NCBI GenBank assembly: GCA_905234775.1
Contig: CAJOJC010000066.1
Span: 1-7,733 of the forward strand
DNA length: 7,733 bases
Direction of reading: 5' to 3'
Source: an uncultured Bacteroidales bacterium
Lineage (GTDB): Bacteria; Bacteroidota; Bacteroidia; Bacteroidales; UBA932
Made by a program: the position numbers and the translations under genes. Below the pieces are notes generated by a model. It searched no databases, was not told the origin of the DNA, and saw only the letters and a program-made list of their open reading frames with translations. The number at the start of each line of letters is the position of its first letter. Within the stretch, counting starts at the first letter, position 1. This document shows positions 6,142 through 7,733 of the stretch, piece by piece.

Positions 6142-7581
6142 TTATTCTTTAATAGTAAAATTATATATCATTTTTCGATTATAAATGTAGGGCGACCAAG
6201 ATCCATATTGCCATATTCCGGATAGCGTACACCATGTATTATTATATGAGGTTGGTCCCTGTCCCCAATTCATGCCGTAGTAATAAATATGAGGAGTACT
6301 ATATGTGATTTCATCATCTGGGGGCAGTAATATTGGATTATTAGTGGGGTCATCATCTAGGTCTACCCACCTCCATGTTATCCTGGTCCTGGTCCTGGTC
6401 CGTTTGTATCTGTCAACAAGAAATGCGTGGCCTTTTTTCTCAACTCCCCGAACATCTCTCTTTCCAGCGCATACTATCGGGTAACCACTTTGCAAACTCG
6501 ATACGATAACACTGGAATTATACTCGTCCAGGCAAGTACTGTTCCAACCATAGGGAGAAAAGACATCGTCGACTAAATCTTCCGTGTCAGCTTCGGATCC
6601 GTCCCAGCCATAATCCATATGAAGTCTCTTTCCAACATCGCCTACAAGTAATGCCGCACAAGTGTCAGTGGTGCTTAATAAAGACATGGTCGCCCATGTG
6701 CTGGTGGAATGATCCCAGAATAACTGAATAACCGAGTTGTCATATACATGTCCTATGCATATCCCGGCACGTGGACTTGTGGTCGGGACCCCGTCCTTAG
6801 AGTGAAGGAAGTAGAGCATTTGAGCGCCGGCAATAGCTACACATCCGGCAGGACATTTTACAATAGAATCATTGTCATTAATATCATCAGGACAGAAGAA
6901 ATTGTAAATATTGTGTTGATGCCACCTTGTCCAAGTTAAATGAGGTATAGAATCATATACTTCCTCCTCACTTTCTGCAACAACCATTTCCCAAAAACCA
7001 TTTGGAATTCTTTCTCGGTCATCTTGATGACTTCCAAATGAATTATTGCGATGCTTGTTAATAAGTGTATTATCAGAATTGACTATTTTCCAGAAGTCTA
7101 ACGAGTTTTGAATATTTTTCTCCTCTTCTTGTGTCCCAGGAGGCAAAAGACCGTTAAGGGATAACCAGATATCACTAGATAACAAAGAAATGTGCCCTCC
7201 AAAACCAGTTGGATCATTCATCTCGTCGAAAAGACCTTCATGGTTGTACGCCAATGGTATAGGACTTCTTTTATCTGTAGCAATAATCTCAAAGCCTTTG
7301 GAATACTGAAGAACGTACAAACATGGAATACTGTCCCAATAAATAGGTTTGATGCTTGATAAGACCACTTCCTCTCCTCTTGATTTACCTTCAAGAATCC
7401 TGAAGTTGACGTAGTTTATAAGATCGCTTTCGGTAACCAGATAATCATTCTGAAGACCTACTTGGAAAGATGTCTTGGTAAGTGTGGACCTCTTATTTAA
7501 GCTTGATATCGGTTGTTTAGTTGAACAAGCATATAACAACAATATAATTAGGAGAGGCAAGAAGAATGATAATCTTTTCAT
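6142..7581 (-). CDS. C10 family cysteine peptidase (streptopain/Bfp-like) with propeptide, lipoprotein
   Basis: A 479-residue secreted protease precursor. The signal peptide ends LLLYAC with lipidated Cys19. Residues about 45-140 look like the Spi/C10 propeptide domain, with the typical GFEIIATDKRSPIPLAY (96-112). The catalytic domain starts near 212. LTWTRWHQHNIYNFFCP (215-231) holds the conserved Gln222 before the catalytic region, PAGCVAIAGAQMLYF (244-258) holds nucleophile Cys247, and GHAFLVDRY (384-392) holds catalytic His385. DVGKRLHMDYG (315-325) and SLQSGYPIVCAGK (362-374) are also family-typical. The NWG (438-440) matches the Asn-Trp loop, but the next residue is Gln441 where streptopain has a second Trp (NWGW). 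An unusual insert between the His and NWG regions contains RTRTRTR (394-400), encoded by a hexamer repeat, and an acidic Pro-rich stretch. The family cleaves host and bacterial proteins after removal of the propeptide. It is the first gene of a two-gene unit, with its own upstream promoter-like box. Confidence 0.92.
   Translation of the reverse strand: MKRLSFFLPLLIILLLYACSTKQPISSLNKRSTLTKTSFQVGLQNDYLVTESDLINYVNFRILEGKSRGEEVVLSSIKPIYWDSIPCLYVLQYSKGFEIIATDKRSPIPLAYNHEGLFDEMNDPTGFGGHISLLSSDIWLSLNGLLPPGTQEEEKNIQNSLDFWKIVNSDNTLINKHRNNSFGSHQDDRERIPNGFWEMVVAESEEEVYDSIPHLTWTRWHQHNIYNFFCPDDINDNDSIVKCPAGCVAIAGAQMLYFLHSKDGVPTTSPRAGICIGHVYDNSVIQLFWDHSTSTWATMSLLSTTDTCAALLVGDVGKRLHMDYGWDGSEADTEDLVDDVFSPYGWNSTCLDEYNSSVIVSSLQSGYPIVCAGKRDVRGVEKKGHAFLVDRYKRTRTRTRITWRWVDLDDDPTNNPILLPPDDEITYSTPHIYYYGMNWGQGPTSYNNTWCTLSGIWQYGSWSPYIYNRKMIYNFTIKE
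6381..6401. repeat. Tandem hexamer repeat (TCCTGG, 3.5 copies) inside the C10 peptidase
   Basis: Three perfect TCCTGG units plus a half unit. On the coding strand these are alternating AGG and ACC codons giving the RTRTRTR run at residues 394-400 (the outermost Arg uses CGG). Gain or loss of units stays in frame and would lengthen or shorten a strongly basic stretch just after the catalytic His segment. Confidence 0.9.
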
Positions 7582-7583
7582 GG
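7563..7583. repeat. 21-bp direct repeat, copy 2 (start of the C10 peptidase gene)
   Basis: Exact copy of 6118-6138 at the start of the peptidase gene in the same orientation. The two copies are 1445 bases apart, bracketing the whole peptidase coding region. Recombination between them would delete the protease and leave the partner gene joined to the protease promoter with an intact start. Confidence 0.95.
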
Positions 7584-7607
7584 CACAATTAATAAGGATT
7601 ACTTTTT

Positions 7608-7615
7608 CAAAATTA
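7608..7615 (-). promoter_or_regulatory. Probable -7 promoter box of the C10 peptidase/lipoprotein unit
   Basis: On the minus strand this reads TAATTTTG, a perfect TAnnTTTG match. It sits 26 bases upstream of the peptidase ATG, giving a predicted leader of about 20 bases. No good -33 TTTG is found 19-21 bases upstream, which would fit a promoter that depends on an activator. The inverted repeat at 7645-7659 would then be centred at about -48. Confidence 0.5.
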
Positions 7616-7644
7616 ATAAATATTTATAGATAACTACTAGTGAT

Positions 7645-7659
7645 GCGTTAATTTAACGC
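7645..7659. promoter_or_regulatory. Perfect inverted repeat GCGTTAA-T-TTAACGC, candidate operator
   Basis: Seven-base arms around one central base, perfectly symmetrical and G+C-containing within otherwise A+T-rich DNA. It overlaps a second palindrome AACGCGTT (7655-7662), so the stretch holds three GCGTT half-sites. The one-base loop rules out an RNA hairpin terminator and no T-run follows, so a protein-binding site is the better reading. Its location fits an activator site for the peptidase promoter. Confidence 0.5.
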
Positions 7660-7733
7660 GTTGTTTATATAACTTATTAATATTTAATGTTTTACTAACG
7701 TTTTGGCTTATTCACGATTTGAATCGCTTTCCG

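Larger units (their letters stand above)
7582..7733. other. A+T-rich intergenic region upstream of the C10 peptidase unit
   Basis: No coding frame is supported here. Besides the promoter box and the inverted repeat listed separately, it holds a 12-bp A/T palindrome (ATAAATATTTAT, 7616-7627) directly upstream of the box and a second AACGTT at 7697-7702. No Shine-Dalgarno sequence is evident before the peptidase ATG. The neighbouring gene lies beyond the right edge. Confidence 0.7.

Noticed and set aside
6381..6401. Short tandem repeat considered as part of a CRISPR-like or mobile-element repeat
   Set aside because: The units are six bases, contiguous and in frame within a protease gene, with no spacers.
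7587..7619. Two copies of AATTAATAA (7587-7595 and 7611-7619)
   Set aside because: Nine-base A/T-only repeats are expected by chance in this A+T-rich intergenic stretch. No functional case can be made.

Overview
The window looks like a chromosomal segment from a Bacteroidota bacterium, most likely order Bacteroidales. The genus cannot be fixed from sequence alone. Supporting signs are perfect TAnnTTTG-type -7 promoter boxes in intergenic DNA, start codons without clear Shine-Dalgarno sequences, an outer-membrane-barrel/lipoprotein gene pair, and a C10 (streptopain-type) cysteine protease with a lipoprotein signal, a family common in gut Bacteroidales.

Layout. (1) Positions 1-1189, plus strand: the C-terminal part of an APH/choline-kinase-fold phosphotransferase, cut by the left edge, overlaps by 8 bases a PtpB-like tyrosine/lipid phosphatase with the P-loop HCTQGKDRTG. 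(2) Positions 1190-2509, minus strand: ffh, the signal recognition particle GTPase, whose stop codon directly abuts the phosphatase stop. (3) Positions 2510-2575: a 66-base divergent promoter region with two mirrored TAAATTTG boxes. (4) Positions 2576-5391, plus strand: a probable outer-membrane beta-barrel protein, coupled by an ATGA overlap to a 5'-nucleotidase/metallophosphatase lipoprotein. This is probably a cell-envelope nucleotide- or phosphoester-scavenging pair. (5) Positions 5408-7581, minus strand: an A+T-richer two-gene unit. A C10 peptidase lipoprotein comes first, followed 5 bases later by an unrecognised 242-residue lipoprotein. (6) Positions 7582-7733: the promoter region of that unit, with a TAATTTTG box and a perfect 7-1-7 inverted repeat upstream of it.

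The most interesting part is region 5. C10 proteases are known to be encoded next to their own inhibitors (Spi beside streptopain in Streptococcus; staphostatin/Spi-like inhibitors beside the Bfp proteases of Bacteroides fragilis). Here the partner is an unrecognised lipoprotein, larger than those inhibitors. The two genes begin with the same 21 bases, so the protease and its partner share the first six codons of their signal peptides down to the synonymous positions. The partner carries an acidic stretch after its lipid-anchored cysteine, the pattern expected of surface-exported Bacteroidota lipoproteins, while the protease does not. This could be a protease-partner (inhibitor, chaperone or substrate) module, but that function is inference.

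No tRNA, rRNA, CRISPR array, insertion sequence or clear intrinsic terminator was seen. Both convergent gene junctions (1189/1190 and 5392-5407) are too tight for a classical terminator.
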